64,000 nt of DNA from Luzula sylvatica. Taxonomy: Eukaryota; Streptophyta; Magnoliopsida; Poales; Juncaceae. A model generated the notes under the pieces. The model saw nothing but the letters and a program-made list of their open reading frames with translations, had not been told where the DNA came from and searched no databases. How positions within the stretch are numbered: position 1 is the stretch's first letter; each line of letters starts with the position of its first letter. The translations under genes and the position numbers were made by a program. The stretch is taken from NCBI GenBank assembly GCA_946800325.1, contig OX326957.1, forward strand, positions 30,429,054 through 30,493,053, read 5' to 3'. Below are positions 39,800-53,435 of the stretch, in pieces.

Positions 39800-42651
39800 T
39801 CTGTTTATGCTTTGGGGAGTTCAAATAACGTATTTTTAGATCATTTGAATCGTATCTTTTACTACATAACATTTGACCAAAATTTACAAACACTAAGAAA
39901 GTTTGTTTTTCGATTCAAAACAATCCGTTTATGCTTTGGGGAGTTCAAATAGCGTATTTTTAGATCATTTGAATCGTATCTTTTACTACATAACATTTCT
40001 CCAAAATTTACAAACACTAAGAAAGTTTGTTTTTCGATTCAAAACAATCTGTTTATCCTTTGTGGAGTTCAAATAACGTATTTTTAGATCATTTGAATCG
40101 TATCTTTTACTACATAACATTTGACCAAAATTTACAAACACTAAGAAAGTTTGTTTTTCGATTCTAAACAATTTGTTTATGCTTTGGGGAGTTCAAATAG
40201 CATATTTTTAGATCATTTGAATCGTATCTTTTACTACATAACATTTCACCAAAATTTACAAACACTAAGAAAGTTGGTTTTTCGATTCAAAACAATTTGT
40301 TCATGCTTTGGTGAGTTCAAATAACGTAATTTTAGAGCATTTGAATCGTATCTTTTACTACATAACATTTCACCAAAATTTACAAACACTAAGAAAGTTT
40401 GTTTTTCGATTTAAAACAACTTGTTTATGCTTTGGGGAGTTCAAATAACGTATTTTTAGATCATTTGAATCGTATCTTTTACTACATAACTTTTCACCAA
40501 AATTTACAAACACTAAGAAAGTTTGTTTTTCGTTTCAAAACAATCTGTTTATGCTTTGGGAAGTTCAAATAACGTAATTTTAGACCATTTGAATCGTATC
40601 TTTTACTATATAACATTTCACCAAAATTTACAAACACTAAGAAAGTTTGTTTTTCGATTCTAAACAATTTGTTTATGCTTTGGGGAGTTCAAATAGCATA
40701 TTTTTAGATCATTTGAATCGTATCTTTTACTACATAACATTTCACCAAAATTTACGAACACTAAGAAAGTTTGTTTTTCGATTCAAAACAATCTGTTTAT
40801 CCTTTGGGGAATTCAAATAACGTATTTTTAGATCATTTGAATCGTATCTTTTACTACATAACATTTCACCAAAATTTACGAACACTAAGAAAGTTTGTTT
40901 TTCGATTCAAAACAATTTGTTTATGCTTTGGGGAGTTCTAAGAACATATTTTTAGATCATTTGAATCGTATCTTTTACTACATAACATTTCACCAAAATT
41001 TACAAACACTAAGAAAGTTGGTTTTTCGATTCAAAACAATTTGTTTATGCTTTGGTGAGTTCAAATAACGTAATTTTAGACGATTTGAATCGTATCTTTT
41101 ACTACATAACATTTCACCAAAATTTACAAACACTAAGAAAGTTTGTTTTTCGATTTAAAACAACTTGTTTATGCTTTGGGGAGTTCAAATAACGTATTTT
41201 TAGATCATTTGAATCGTATCTTTTACTACATAACATTTCACCAAAATTTACAAACACTAAGAAAGTTTGTTTTTCGATTCAAAACAATCTGTTTATGCTT
41301 TGGGGAGTTCAAATAACGTATTTTTAGATCATTTGAATCGTATCTTTTACTACATAACATTTGACCAAAATTTACAAACACTAAGAAAGTTTGTTTTTCG
41401 ATTCAAAATAATCTGTTTATGCTTTGGGGAGTACAAATAGCGTATTTTTAGATCATTTGAATCGTATCTTTTACTACATAATATTTCACCAAAATTTACA
41501 AACACTGAGAATGTTTGTTTTTCGATTCAAAACAATCTGCTTTTCCTTTGGGGAGTTCAAATAACGTATTTTTAGATCATTTGAATCGTATCTTTTACTA
41601 CATAACATTTCACCAAAATTTACAAACACTAAGAAAGTTTGTTTTTCGATTCAAAACAATCTGTTTATGCTTTGGGGAGTTCAAATAACGTATTTTTAGA
41701 TCATTTGAATCGTATCTTTTACTACATAACTGTTCACCAAAATTTACACACACTAAGAAAGTTTGTTTTTCGTTTCAAAACAATCTGTTTATGCTTTGGG
41801 GAGTTCAAATAACGTATTTTTAGATCATTTGAATCGTATCTTTTACTACATAACTTTTCACCAAAATTTACAAACACTAAGAAAGTTTGTTTTTCGATTC
41901 AAAACAATCTGTTTATGCTTTGGGTAGTTCAAATAACGTATTTTTAGATCATTTGAATCGTATCTTTTACTACATAACATTTGACCAAAATTTACAAACA
42001 CTAAGAAAGTTTGTTTTTCGATTCAAAACAATCTGTTTATGCTTTGGGGAGTTCAAATAGCGTATTTTTAGATCATTTGAATCTTATCTTTTACTACATA
42101 ACATTTCTCCAAAATTTACAAACACTAAGAAAGTTTGTTTTTCGATTCAAAACAATCTGTTTATCCTTTGGGGAGTTCAAATAACGTATTTTTAGATCAT
42201 TTGAATCGTATCTTTTACTACATAACATTTGACCAAAATTTACAAACACTAAGAAAGTTTGTTTTTCGATTCTAAACAATTTGTTTATGCTTTGGGGAGT
42301 TCAAATAGCATATTTTTAGATCATTTGAATTGTATCTTTTACTACATAACATTTCAACAAAATTTACAAACACTAAGAAAGTTGGTTTTTCGATTCAAAA
42401 CAATTTGTTTATGCTTTGGTGAGTTCAAATAACGTAATTTTAGACCATTTGAATCGTATCTTTTACTACATAACATTTCACCAAAATTTACAAACACTAG
42501 GAAAGTTTGTTTTTCGATTTAAAACAACTTGTTTATGCTTTGGGGAGTTCAAATAACGTATTTTTAGATCATTTGAATCGTATCTTTTACTACATAACAT
42601 TTCACCAAAATTTACAAACACTAAGAAAGTTTGTTTTTCGATTCAAAACAA
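39800..42651 (+). repeat. 23-mer higher-order repeat, unit 1 (2852 bp)
   Basis: It is the first of the 2852 bp units. The monomers with AATCCGTTTATGC, TTTCTCC and CTTTGTGGAG near 39.92-40.07 kb recur at +2852 (group 39986-40171 recurs at 42838-43023). ACTACATAAT at 41473, TAACTGTTC at 41727 and GGTAGTTCAA at 41923 each recur about 2851 bp later. Upstream of 39.8 kb the correspondence fails. It differs from unit 2 by TTCATGCTTTGG near 40302 and by lacking a one-base deletion. Confidence 0.85.
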
Positions 42652-45502
42652 TCTGTTTATGCTTTGGGGAGTTCAAATAACGTATTTTTAGATCATTTGA
42701 ATCGTATCTTTTACTACATAACATTTGACCAAAATTTACAAACACTAAGAAAGTTTGTTTTTCGATTCAAAACAATCCGTTTATGCTTTGGGGAGTTCAA
42801 ATAGCGTATTTTTAGATCATTTGAATCGTATCTTTTACTACATAACATTTCTCCAAAATTTACAAACACTAAGAAAGTTTGTTTTTCGATTCAAAACAAT
42901 CTGTTTATCCTTTGTGGAGTTCAAATAACGTATTTTTAGATCATTTGAATCGTATCTTTTACTACATAACATTTGACCAAAATTTACAAACACTAAGAAA
43001 GTTTGTTTTTCGATTCTAAACAATTTGTTTATGCTTTGGGGAGTTCAAATAGCATATTTTTAGATCATTTGAATCGTATCTTTTACTACATAACATTTCA
43101 CCAAAATTTACAAACACTAAGAAAGTTGGTTTTTCGATTCAAAACAATTTGTTTATGCTTTGGTGAGTTCAAATAACGTAATTTTAGAGCATTTGAATCG
43201 TATCTTTTACTACATAACATTTCACCAAAATTTACAAACACTAAGAAAGTTTGTTTTTCGATTTAAAACAACTTGTTTATGCTTTGGGGAGTTCAAATAA
43301 CGTATTTTTAGATCATTTGAATCGTATCTTTTACTACATAACTTTTCACCAAAATTTACAAACACTAAGAAAGTTTGTTTGTCGTTTCAAAACAATCTGT
43401 TTATGCTTTGGGAAGTTCAAATAACGTAATTTTAGACCATTTGAATCGTATCTTTTACTATATAACATTTCACCAAAATTTACAAACACTAAGAAAGTTT
43501 GTTTTTCGATTCTAAACAATTTGTTTATGCTTTGGGGAGTTAAAATAGCATATTTTTAGATCATTTGAATCGTATCTTTTACTACATAACATTTCACCAA
43601 AATTTACGAACACTAAGAAAGTTTGTTTTTCGATTCAAAACAATCTGTTTATCCTTTGGGGAGTTCAAATAACGTATTTTTAGATCATTTGAATCGTATC
43701 TTTTACTACATAACATTTCACCAAAATTTACGAACACTAAGAAAGTTTGTTTTTCGATTCAAAACAATTTGTTTATGCTTTGGGGAGTTCTAAGAACATA
43801 TTTTTAGATCATTTGAATCGTATCTTTTACTACATAACATTTCACCAAAATTTACAAAACTAAGAAAGTTGGTTTTTCGATTCAAAACAATTTGTTTATG
43901 CTTTGGTGAGTTCAAATAACGTAATTTTAGACGATTTGAATCGTATCTTTTACTACATAACATTTCACCAAAATTTACAAACACTAAGAAAGTTTGTTTT
44001 TCGATTTAAAACAACTTGTTTATGCTTTGGGGAGTTCAAATAACGTATTTTTAGATCATTTGAATCGTATCTTTTACTACATAACATTTCACCAAAATTT
44101 ACAAACACTAAGAAAGTTTGTTTTTCGATTCAAAACAATCTGTTTATGCTTTGGGGAGTTCAAATAACGTATTTTTAGATCATTTGAATCGTATCTTTTA
44201 CTACATAACATTTGACCAAAATTTACAAACACTAAGAAAGTTTGTTTTTCGATTCAAAATAATCTGTTTATGCTTTGGGGAGTACAAATAGCGTATTTTT
44301 AGATCATTTGAATCGTATCTTTTACTACATAATATTTCACCAAAATTTACAAACACTGAGAATGTTTGTTTTTCGATTCAAAACAATCTGCTTTTCCTTT
44401 GGGGAGTTCAAATAACGTATTTTTAGATCATTTGAATCGTATCTTTTACTACATAACATTTCACCAAAATTTACAAACACTAAGAAAGTTTGTTTTTCGA
44501 TTCAAAACAATCTGTTTATGCTTTGGGGAGTTCAAATAACGTATTTTTAGATCATTTGAATCGTATCTTTTACTACATAACTGTTCACCAAAATTTACAC
44601 ACACTAAGAAAGTTTGTTTTTCGTTTCAAAACAATCTGTTTATGCTTTGGGGAGTTCAAATAACGTATTTTTAGATCATTTGAATCGTATCTTTTACTAC
44701 ATAACTTTTCACCAAAATTTACAAACACTAAGAAAGTTTGTTTTTCGATTCAAAACAATCTGTTTATGCTTTGGGTAGTTCAAATAACGTATTTTTAGAT
44801 CATTTGAATCGTATCTTTTACTACATAACATTTGACCAAAATTTACAAACACTAAGAAAGTTTGTTTTTCGATTCAAAACAATCTGTTTATGCTTTGGGG
44901 AGTTCAAATAGCGTATTTTTAGATCATTTGAATCTTATCTTTTACTACATAACATTTCTCCAAAATTTACAAACACTAAGAAAGTTTGTTTTTCGATTCA
45001 AAACAATCTGTTTATCCTTTGGGGAGTTCAAATAACGTATTTTTAGATCATTTGAATCGTATCTTTTACTACATAACATTTGACCAAAATTTACAAACAC
45101 TAAGAAAGTTTGTTTTTCGATTCTAAACAATTTGTTTATGCTTTGGGGAGTTCAAATAGCATATTTTTAGATCATTTGAATTGTATCTTTTACTACATAA
45201 CATTTCAACAAAATTTACAAACACTAAGAAAGTTGGTTTTTCGATTCAAAACAATTTGTTTATGCTTTGGTGAGTTCAAATAACGTAATTTTAGACCATT
45301 TGAATCGTATCTTTTACTACATAACATTTCACCAAAATTTACAAACACTAGGAAAGTTTGTTTTTCGATTTAAAACAACTTGTTTATGCTTTGGGGAGTT
45401 CAAATAACGTATTTTTAGATCATTTGAATCGTATCTTTTACTACATAACATTTCACCAAAATTTACAAACACTAAGAAAGTTTGTTTTTCGATTCAAAAC
45501 AA
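42652..45502 (+). repeat. 23-mer higher-order repeat, unit 2 (2851 bp)
   Basis: Same monomer order as unit 1. It is one base short because of a deletion at 43854-43860 (TTTACAAAACTAAG). It carries GTTTGTCGTTTC near 43380, where unit 1 has GTTTTTCGTTTC, and GTTAAAATAGC near 43541. All three features are shared with unit 3, so units 2 and 3 appear to be the closest relatives. Confidence 0.85.
43854..43860 (+). other. 1 bp deletion, shared with 46.7 kb
   Basis: TTTACAAAACTAAG replaces TTTACAAACACTAAG. The same deletion is present 2851 bp downstream in the next 23-mer unit, but not in the corresponding monomers near 41.00 or 49.55 kb. Confidence 0.9.
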
Positions 45503-46704
45503 TCTGTTTATGCTTTGGGGAGTTCAAATAACGTATTTTTAGATCATTTGAATCGTATCTTTTACTACATAACATTTGACCAAAATTTACAAACACTAAG
45601 AAAGTTTGTTTTTCGATTCAAAACAATCCGTTTATGCTTTGGGGAGTTCAAATAGCGTATTTTTAGATCATTTGAATCGTATCTTTTACTACATAACATT
45701 TCTCCAAAATTTACAAACACTAAGAAAGTTTGTTTTTCGATTCAAAACAATCTGTTTATCCTTTGTGGAGTTCAAATAACGTATTTTTAGATCATTTGAA
45801 TCGTATCTTTTACTACATAACATTTGACCAAAATTTACAAACACTAAGAAAGTTTGTTTTTCGATTCTAAACAATTTGTTTATGCTTTGGGGAGTTCAAA
45901 TAGCATATTTTTAGATCATTTGAATCGTATCTTTTACTACATAACATTTCACCAAAATTTACAAACACTAAGAAAGTTGGTTTTTCGATTCAAAACAATT
46001 TGTTTATGCTTTGGTGAGTTCAAATAACGTAATTTTAGAGCATTTGAATCGTATCTTTTACTACATAACATTTCACCAAAATTTACAAACACTAAGAAAG
46101 TTTGTTTTTCGATTTAAAACAACTTGTTTATGCTTTGGGGAGTTCAAATAACGTATTTTTAGATCATTTGAATCGTATCTTTTACTACATAACTTTTCAC
46201 CAAAATTTACAAACACTAAGAAAGTTTGTTTGTCGTTTCAAAACAATCTGTTTATGCTTTGGGAAGTTCAAATAACGTAATTTTAGACCATTTGAATCGT
46301 ATCTTTTACTATATAACATTTCACCAAAATTTACAAACACTAAGAAAGTTTGTTTTTCGATTCTAAACAATTTGTTTATGCTTTGGGGAGTTAAAATAGC
46401 ATATTTTTAGATCATTTGAATCGTATCTTTTACTACATAACATTTCACCAAAATTTACGAACACTAAGAAAGTTTGTTTTTCGATTCAAAACAATCTGTT
46501 TATCCTTTGGGGAGTTCAAATAACGTATTTTTAGATCATTTGAATCGTATCTTTTACTACATAACATTTCACCAAAATTTACGAACACTAAGAAAGTTTG
46601 TTTTTCGATTCAAAACAATTTGTTTATGCTTTGGGGAGTTCTAAGAACATATTTTTAGATCATTTGAATCGTATCTTTTACTACATAACATTTCACCAAA
46701 ATTT

Positions 46705-46711
46705 ACAAAAC
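46705..46711 (+). other. 1 bp deletion, copy of the one at 43.85 kb
   Basis: Same TTTACAAAACTAAG string in the same monomer of the next 23-mer unit. This supports direct duplication of one unit from the other. Confidence 0.9.
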
Positions 46712-48105
46712 TAAGAAAGTTGGTTTTTCGATTCAAAACAATTTGTTTATGCTTTGGTGAGTTCAAATAACGTAATTTTAGACGATTTGAATCGTATCTT
46801 TTACTACATAACATTTCACCAAAATTTACAAACACTAAGAAAGTTTGTTTTTCGATTTAAAACAACTTGTTTATGCTTTGGGGAGTTCAAATAACGTATT
46901 TTTAGATCATTTGAATCGTATCTTTTACTACATAACATTTCACCAAAATTTACAAACACTAAGAAAGTTTGTTTTTCGATTCAAAACAATCTGTTTATGC
47001 TTTGTGGAGTTCAAATAACGTATTTTTAGATCATTTGAATCGTATCTTTTACTACATAACATTTGACCAAAATTTACAAACACTAAGAAAGTTTGTTTTT
47101 CGATTCAAAATAATCTGTTTATGCTTTGGGGAGTACAAATAGCGTATTTTTAGATCATTTGAATCGTATCTTTTACTACATAATATTTCACCAAAATTTA
47201 CAAACACTGAGAATGTTTGTTTTTCGATTCAAAACAATCTGCTTTTCCTTTGGGGAGTTCAAATAACGTATTTTTAGATCATTTGAATCGTATCTTTTAC
47301 TACATAACATTTCACCAAAATTTACAAACACTAAGAAAGTTTGTTTTTCGATTCAAAACAATCTGTTTATGCTTTGGGGAGTTCAAATAACGTATTTTTA
47401 GATCATTTGAATCGTATCTTTTACTACATAACTGTTCACCAAAATTTACACACACTAAGAAAGTTTGTTTTTCGTTTCAAAACAATCTGTTTATGCTTTG
47501 GGGAGTTCAAATAACGTATTTTTAGATCATTTGAATCGTATCTTTTACTACATAACTTTTCACCAAAATTTACAAACACTAAGAAAGTTTGTTTTTCGAT
47601 TCAAAACAATCTGTTTATGCTTTGGGGAGTTCAAATAACGTATTTTTAGATCATTTGAATCGTATCTTTTACTACATAACATTTGACCAAAATTTACAAA
47701 CACTAAGAAAGTTTGTTTTTCGATTCAAAACAATCTGTTTATGCTTTGGGGAGTTCAAATAGCGTATTTTTAGATCATTTGAATCTTATCTTTTACTACA
47801 TAACATTTCTCCAAAATTTACAAACACGAAGAAAGTTTGTTTTTCGATTCAAAACAATCTGTTTATCCTTTGGGGAGTTCAAATAACGTATTTTTAGATC
47901 ATTTGAATCGTATCTTTTACTACATAACATTTGACCAAAATTTACAAACACTAAGAAAGTTTGTTTTTCGATTCTAAACAATTTGTTTATGCTTTGGGGA
48001 GTTCAAATAGCATATTTTTAGATCATTTGAATCGTATCTTTTACTACATAACATTTCACCAAAATTTACAAACACTAAGAAAGTTGGTTTTTTGATTCAA
48101 AACAA

Positions 48106-48113
48106 TTTGTATG
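48106..48113 (+). other. 2 bp deletion in a monomer
   Basis: AATTTGTATGC replaces AATTTGTTTATGC. It is private to this copy and adjoins the rearranged part of the 23-mer array. Confidence 0.9.
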
Positions 48114-48351
48114 CTTTGGTGAGTTCAAATAACGTAATTTTAGAGCATTTGAATCGTATCTTTTACTACATAACATTTCACCAAAATTTACAAACACTAA
48201 GAAAGTTTGTTTTTCGATTCAAAACAACTTGTTTATGCTTTGGGGAGTTCAAATAACGTATTTTTAGATCATTTGAATCGTATCTTTTACTACATAACAT
48301 TTCACCAAAATTTACAAACACTAAGAAAGTTTGTTTTTCGATTCAAAACAA

Positions 48352-51203
48352 TCTGTTTATGCTTTGGGGAGTTCAAATAACGTATTTTTAGATCATTTGA
48401 ATCGTATCTTTTACTACATAACATTTGACCAAAATTTACAAACACTAAGAAAGTTTGTTTTTCGATTCAAAATAATCTGTTTATGCTTTGGGGAGTACAA
48501 ATAGCGTATTTTTAGATCATTTGAATCGTATCTTTTACTACATAATATTTCACCAAAATTTACAAACACTGAGAATGTTTGTTTTTCGATTCAAAACAAT
48601 CTGCTTTTCCTTTGGGGAGTTCAAATAACGTATTTTTAGATCATTTGAATCGTATCTTTTACTACATAACATTTCACCAAAATTTACAAACACTAAGAAA
48701 GTTTGTTTTTCGATTTAAAACAACTTGTTTATGCTTTGGGGAGTTCAAATAACGTATTTTTAGATCATTTGAATCGTATCTTTTACTACATAACTTTTCA
48801 CCAAAATTTACAAACACTAAGAAAGTTTGTTTGTCGTTTCAAAACAATCTGTTTATGCTTTGGGAAGTTCAAATAACGTAATTTTAGACCATTTGAATCG
48901 TATCTTTTACTATATAACATTTCACCAAAATTTACAAACACTAAGAAAGTTTGTTTTTCGATTCTAAACAATTTGTTTATGCTTTGGGGAGTTAAAATAG
49001 CATATTTTTAGATCATTTGAATCGTATCTTTTACTACATAACATTTCACCAAAATTTACGAACACTAAGAAAGTTTGTTTTTCGATTTAAAACAACTTGT
49101 TTATGCTTTGGGGAGTTCAAATAACGTATTTTTAGATCATTTGAATCGTATCTTTTACTACATAACTTTTCACCAAAATTTACAAACACTAAGAAAGTTT
49201 GTTTGTCGTTTCAAAACAATCTGTTTATGCTTTGGGAAGTTCAAATAACGTAATTTTAGACCATTTGAATCGTATCTTTTACTATATAACATTTCACCAA
49301 AATTTACAAACACTAAGAAAGTTTGTTTTTCGATTCTAAACAATTTGTTTATGCTTTGGGGAGTTAAAATAGCATATTTTTAGATCATTTGAATCGTATC
49401 TTTTACTACATAACATTTCACCAAAATTTACGAACACTAAGAAAGTTTGTTTTTCGATTCAAAACAATTTGTTTATGCTTTGGGGAGTTCTAAGAACATA
49501 TTTTTAGATCATTTGAATCGTATCTTTTACTACATAACATTTCACCAAAATTTACAAACACTAAGAAAGTTGGTTTTTCGATTCAAAACAATTTGTTTAT
49601 GCTTTGGTGAGTTCAAATAACGTAATTTTAGACGATTTGAATCGTATCTTTTACTACATAACATTTCACCAAAATTTACAAACACTAAGAAAGTTTGTTT
49701 TTCGATTTAAAACAACTTGTTTATGCTTTGGGGAGTTCAAATAACGTATTTTTAGATCATTTGAATCGTATCTTTTACTACATAACATTTCACCAAAATT
49801 TACAAACACTAAGAAAGTTTGTTTTTCGATTCAAAACAATCTGTTTATGCTTTGGGGAGTTCAAATAACGTATTTTTAGATCATTTGAATCGTATCTTTT
49901 ACTACATAACATTTGACCAAAATTTACAAACACTAAGAAAGTTTGTTTTTCGATTCAAAATAATCTGTTTATGCTTTGGGGAGTACTAATAGCGTATTTT
50001 TAGATCATTTGAATCGTATCTTTTACTACATAATATTTCACCAAAATTTACAAACACTGAGAATGTTTGTTTTTCGATTCAAAACAATCTGCTTTTCCTT
50101 TGGGGAGTTCAAATAACGTATTTTTAGATCATTTGAATCGTATCTTTTACTACATAACATTTCACCAAAATTTACAAACACTAAGAAAGTTTGTTTTTCG
50201 ATTCAAAACAATCTGTTTATGCTTTGGGGAGTTCAAATAACGTATTTTTAGATCATTTGAATCGTATCTTTTACTACATAACTGTTCACCAAAATTTACA
50301 CACACTAAGAAAGTTTGTTTTTCGTTTCAAAACAATCTGTTTATGCTTTGGGGAGTTCAAATAACGTATTTTTAGATCATTTGAATCGTATCTTTTACTA
50401 CATAACTTTTCACCAAAATTTACAAACACTAAGAAAGTTTGTTTTTCGATTCAAAACAATCTGTTTATGCTTTGGGTAGTTCAAATAACGTATTTTTAGA
50501 TCATTTGAATCGTATCTTTTACTACATAACATTTGACCAAAATTTACAAACACTAAGAAAGTTTGTTTTTCGATTCAAAACAATCTGTTTATGCTTTGGG
50601 GAGTTCAAATAGCGTATTTTTAGATCATTTGAATCTTATCTTTTACTACATAACATTTCTCCAAAATTTACAAACACTAAGAAAGTTTGTTTTTCGATTC
50701 AAAACAATCTGTTTATCCTTTGGGGAGTTCAAATAACGTATTTTTAGATCATTTGAATCGTATCTTTTACTACATAACATTTGACCAAAATTTACAAACA
50801 CTAAGAAAGTTTGTTTTTCGATTCTAAACAATTTGTTTATGCTTTGGGGAGTTCAAATAGCATATTTTTAGATCATTTGAATTGTATCTTTTACTACATA
50901 ACATTTCACCAAAATTTACAAACACTAAGAAAGTTGGTTTTTCGATTCAAAACAATTTGTTTATGCTTTGGTGAGTTCAAATAACGTAATTTTAGACCAT
51001 TTGAATCGTATCTTTTACTACATAACATTTCACCAAAATTTACAAACACTAAGAAAGTTTGTTTTTCGATTTAAAACAACTTGTTTATGCTTTGGGGAGT
51101 TCAAATAACGTATTTTTAGATCATTTGAATCGTATCTTTTACTACATAACATTTCACCAAAATTTACAAACACTAAGAAAGTTTGTTTTTCGATTCAAAA
51201 CAA
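48352..51203 (+). repeat. 23-mer higher-order repeat, unit 4 (2852 bp, rearranged left part)
   Basis: The right part follows the unit order (ACTACATAAT at 50025, TAACTGTTC at 50279, group at 50646). The left part is rebuilt: it starts with the GTACAAATAGCG monomer instead of the AATCCG group, then contains a duplicated three-monomer block at 48711-49082 and 49083-49454. Despite this the total stays at 23 monomers. The one-base deletion of units 2 and 3 is absent here (TTTACAAACACTAAG near 49551). Confidence 0.8.
48711..49454 (+). repeat. Tandem duplication of a three-monomer block (2 x 372 bp)
   Basis: Positions 48711-49082 and 49083-49454 carry the same series: GATTTAAAACAACTTG, TAACTTTTC, GTTTGTCGTTTC, TTTGGGAAG, TATATAAC, TTCTAAAC, GTTAAAATAGC, TTTACGAACAC. 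I saw no difference between the copies, so this looks like the most recent local event in the 23-mer array. Confidence 0.85.
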
Positions 51204-52060
51204 TCTGTTTATGCTTTGGGGAGTTCAAATAACGTATTTTTAGATCATTTGAATCGTATCTTTTACTACATAACATTTGACTAAAATTTACAAACACTAA
51301 GAAAGTTTGTTTTTCGATTCAAAACAATCCGTTTATGCTTTGGGGAGTTCAAATAGCGTATTTTTAGATCATTTGAATCGTATCTTTTACTACATAACAT
51401 TTCTCCAAAATTTACAAACACTAAGAAAGTTTGTTTTTCGATTCAAAACAATCTGTTTATCCTTTGTGGAGTTCAAATAACGTATTTTTAGATCATTTGA
51501 ATCGTATCTTTTACTACATAACATTTGACCAAAATTTACAAACACTAAGAAAGTTTGTTTTTCGATTCTAAACAATTTGTTTATGCTTTGGGGAGTTCAA
51601 ATAGCATATTTTTAGATCATTTGAATCGTATCTTTTACTACATAACATTTCACCAAAATTTACAAACACTAAGAAAGTTGGTTTTTCGATTCAAAACAAT
51701 TTGTTTATGCTTTGGTGAGTTCAAATAACGTAATTTTAGAGCATTTGAATCGTATCTTTTACTACATAACATTTCACCAAAATTTACAAATACTAAGAAA
51801 GTTTGTTTTTCGATTTAAAACAACTTGTTTATGCTTTGGGGAGTTCAAATAACGTATTTTTAGATCATTTGAATCGTATCTTTTACTACATAACTTTTCA
51901 CCAAAATTTACAAACACTAAGAAAGTTTGTTTGTCGTTTCAAAACAATCTGTTTATGCTTTGGGAAGTTCAAATAACGTAATTTTAGACCATTTGAATCG
52001 TATCTTTTACTATATAACATTTCACCAAAATTTACAAACACTAAGAAAGTTTGTTTTTCG
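51204..52060 (+). repeat. 23-mer higher-order repeat, partial unit 5
   Basis: It opens like units 1-3 with the AATCCG monomer (about 51330), TTTCTCC and CTTTGTGGAG (about 51470). It continues to the TATATAAC monomer and then breaks. Where other units go on to TTCTAAACAATTTG, the sequence passes near 52060 to an AGCG monomer normally found elsewhere in the unit. Confidence 0.8.
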
Positions 52061-53435
52061 ATTCAAAACAATCTGTTTATGCTTTGGGGAGTTCAAATAG
52101 CGTATTTTTAGATCATTTGAATCTTATCTTTTACTACATAACATTTCTCCAAAATTTACAAACACTAAGAAAGTTTGTTTTTCGATTCAAAACAATCTGT
52201 TTATCCTTTGGGGAGTTCAAATAACGTATTTTTAGATCATTTGAATCGTATCTTTTACTACATAACATTTGACCAAAATTTACAAACACTAAGAAAGTTT
52301 GTTTTTCGATTCTAAACAATTTGTTTATGCTTTGGGGAGTTCAAATAGCATATTTTTAGATCATTTGAATGGTATCTTTTACTACATAACATTTCACCAA
52401 AATTTACAAACACTAAGAAAGTTTGTTTTTCGATTCAAAACAATCTGTTTATGCTTTGGGGAGTTCAAATAGCGTATTTTTAGATCATTTGAATCGTATC
52501 TTTTACTACATAACATTTCACCAAAATTTACAAACACTAAAAAAGTTTGTTTTTCGATTCAAAACAACTTGTTTATGCTTTGGGGAGTTCAAATAACGTA
52601 TTTTTAGATCATTTGAATCGTATCTTTTACTACATAACATTTCACCAAAATTTACAAACACTAAGAAAGTTTGTTTTTCGATTCAAAACAATCTGTTTAT
52701 GCTTTGGGGAGTTCAAATAACGTATTTTTAGATCATTTGAATCGTATCTTTTACTACATAACATTTGACCAAAATTTACAAGCACTAAGAAAGTTTGTTT
52801 TTCGATTCAAAACAATCTGTTTATGCTTTGGGGAGTACAAATAGCGTATTTTTAGATCATTTGAATCGTATCTTTTACTACATAACATTTCACCAAAATT
52901 TACAAACACTGAGAATGTTTGTTTTTCGATTCAAAACAATCTGCTTTTCCTTTGGGGAGTTCAAATAACGTATTTTTAGATCATTTGAATCGTATCTTTT
53001 ACTACATAACATTTCACCAAAATTTACAAACACTAAGAAAGTTTGTTTTTCGATTCAAAACAATCTGTTTATGCTTTGGGGAGTTCAAATAACGTATTTT
53101 TAGATCATTTGAATCGTATCTTTTACTACATAACTGTTCACCAAAATTTACACACACTAAGAAAGTTTGTTTTTCGTTTCAAAACAATCTGTTTATGCTT
53201 TGGGGAGTTCAAATAACGTATTTTTAGATCATTTGAATCGTATCTTTTACTACATAACTTTTCACCAAAATTTACAAACACTAAGAAAGTTCGTTTTTCG
53301 ATTCAAAACAATCTGTTTATGCTTTGGGGAGTTCAAATAACGTATTTTTAGATCATTTGAATCGTATCTTTTACTACATAACATTTGACCAAAATTTACA
53401 AACACTAAGAAAGTTTGTTTTTCGATTCAAAACAA
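52061..53435 (+). repeat. Junction segment between the 23-mer array and the right-edge array
   Basis: About 11 monomers. The first part (52.07-52.37 kb) matches 50.58-50.88 kb, including AATCTTATC and TTTCTCC. The remainder contains the AAAAAAG, CTGCTTTTCC and TAACTGTTC (53131) monomers in the order seen near 28-29 kb. It contains the last CTGCTTTTCC and TAACTGTTC monomers in the window. Confidence 0.7.

Larger units (their letters stand above)
45503..48351 (+). repeat. 23-mer higher-order repeat, unit 3 (2849 bp)
   Basis: It repeats unit 2 including the one-base deletion (46705-46711). Near its right end it adds a private two-base deletion (48106-48113). Other private changes are CTTTGTGGAG near 47003, AACACGAAG near 47826, and TTTGGGGAG near 47622 where its neighbours have TTTGGGTAG. 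Confidence 0.85.
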
